Shown here: in pieces, positions 63,311 through 64,000 of the stretch | Layout: each line of letters starts with the position of its first letter | How positions within the stretch are numbered: position 1 is the first letter of the stretch | Source: an uncultured Lachnospiraceae bacterium | GTDB lineage: Bacteria > Bacillota > Clostridia > Lachnospirales > Lachnospiraceae | NCBI GenBank assembly: GCA_910588775.1 | Contig: CAJURH010000014.1 | Coordinates: forward strand, 1-64,000 | Reading direction: 5' to 3' | DNA length: 64,000 bases | Made by a program: the position numbers and the translations under genes | Notes under the pieces: generated by a model | The model's input: the letters and a program-made list of their open reading frames with translations, nothing else | The model's database searches: none | Told to the model about the DNA's origin: nothing

Positions 63311-64000
63311 ATGAGCGGTAAGAAAGTAAAGCCCAAGGAAAATAAGATAATGGACAGCAGTGAGGATCTTCATGAAACGGTGGAAATGCCTGCCCGGGAA
63401 GTAAAGAAAGCGTTGGCGCAGTTACAAGCGGTGGCAGCTTCGGATCGGGAAGAGCGTGAACATGGAGAGGGGGAGAACTTTGAAAGTAAGATTGAGCGGG
63501 CTATGCAGAAAATTGTCTCCGATACAGTGGGGGATGAGCCTGTAAATCACATCAGCCCAGCGTCAAAGGCGCCCAAGGCTAAGACAGCGGGAACCATAAA
63601 AGTGGCGCGCGCAAAAGGTATACGTCTGGACGAATCTCGTGTACAGGATGAGCAGGAACCGTCGAAAAAAGAAGAGCCTGTTAAGCCGCAAGTATCGGCG
63701 CAGGATAAGAAAAATCAGGAAAATGAAAAGAAAAATGCAGTGTCTGCAAAGGGAAAGGCAACGAAGGGGGACTTCGGACAGAAGCCCCAAGACAGACCGC
63801 CTGTCCCGGACCAGGTAAAAGATCCCACGGAAAAGAGAGGCAGGAGAGGGCTTGTGGTGGCGGCAGTCATTATTGGCGTGTTGTTGCTGGGGTCTTGTGG
63901 CGTTTATGCAGGTGTGGGCAATTACTACCATGATAAATTTTTGCCGGGTACAACAATCAACCATATTGACTGTTCCGGTTTGTCTGTGGAGCAGGCAGAG
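63311..64000 (+). CDS. Membrane-anchored cell-wall protein, 3' end outside window
   Basis: 230 codons visible, open at the window edge. The N-terminus is long, cytoplasmic, highly charged, low complexity (Lys/Glu-rich, residues 1-175), followed by KRGRRG and one membrane helix (LVVAAVIIGVLLLGSCGVYAGVG, about 182-204). The exported part begins YYHDKFLPGTTINHIDCSGLSVEQAE, the opening of the peptidoglycan-binding module often fused to L,D-transpeptidase or VanW domains in Lachnospiraceae. Which of these follows is not visible. GAGGAG is about 10 bp before the ATG. Confidence 0.7.
   Translation, partial: MSGKKVKPKENKIMDSSEDLHETVEMPAREVKKALAQLQAVAASDREEREHGEGENFESKIERAMQKIVSDTVGDEPVNHISPASKAPKAKTAGTIKVARAKGIRLDESRVQDEQEPSKKEEPVKPQVSAQDKKNQENEKKNAVSAKGKATKGDFGQKPQDRPPVPDQVKDPTEKRGRRGLVVAAVIIGVLLLGSCGVYAGVGNYYHDKFLPGTTINHIDCSGLSVEQAE

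Overview
The window looks like a chromosomal segment of an anaerobic, low-to-mid GC Firmicute of class Clostridia, most likely a gut Lachnospiraceae (inference). Supporting signs are the dgt-dnaG-rpoD-trmK-Nif3 macrodomain, an aspartate transcarbamoylase with a regulatory subunit (pyrBI), PPi-type phosphofructokinase next to pyruvate phosphate dikinase, glycyl-radical chemistry, and strong sigma-A promoters of the TTGACA-N17-TATAAT type.

Layout. 1-870: edge of an integrated element, with a tyrosine recombinase reading away from the 3' end of a tRNA-Leu gene. 1.0-8.7 kb: housekeeping genes (dgt, dnaG, rpoD, trmK, Nif3-like, TGS-uridine kinase-like) and RNase P RNA. 8.8-18.3 kb: two related secreted surface proteins, a stretch with no recognisable gene, and a lipoprotein. 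18.3-27.9 kb: pyrBI, a small membrane protein, folC, pheA, a DUF815 ATPase, and polyphosphate genes (ppx, ppk1), followed by a PsiE-like membrane protein. 28.9-31.7 kb: copper operon csoR-copA-copZ-like. 31.9-33.9 kb: a coiled-coil repeat protein, then a cobalamin riboswitch ahead of a small Cys-rich protein and a lipoprotein.

34.0-41.55 kb is a graveyard: remnants of a purine/xanthine catabolic gene set of the selenium-dependent molybdenum hydroxylase type. It holds stubs of a xanthine dehydrogenase subunit, yqeC, a ygeW/arcC deletion chimera, a hydantoinase, an NCS2 permease, a flavoprotein/[FeFe]-hydrogenase-like fusion and xdhC. Intact ridA, a TetR regulator and a DUF1638 gene, plus a TA-flanked MITE-like element, lie among them.

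41.6-49.3 kb is the most interesting intact system: a glycyl-radical-enzyme activase, a glycyl radical enzyme of unassigned substrate (active-site motif Cys-Gln-Glu instead of the usual Cys-Val-Glu), an FGGY sugar kinase, a GntR/LacI-type regulator and a mannitol-dehydrogenase-family oxidoreductase. A palindromic operator overlaps the operon promoter. The layout predicts a pathway that oxidises or reduces, phosphorylates and radically dehydrates or cleaves a polyol or sugar-like compound.

49.5-55.7 kb: HxlR regulator, metF, and a nickel-pincer-nucleotide (lactate racemase cofactor) set in which larC is split into two separated genes with larB and an unrecognised 594-residue protein between them; then a GNAT acetyltransferase. 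56.1-63.1 kb: glyS, PPi-PFK, ppdK and a MocR-type regulator. The window ends inside a membrane-anchored cell-wall protein.

All functions are read from sequence motifs by eye; no database search was possible.
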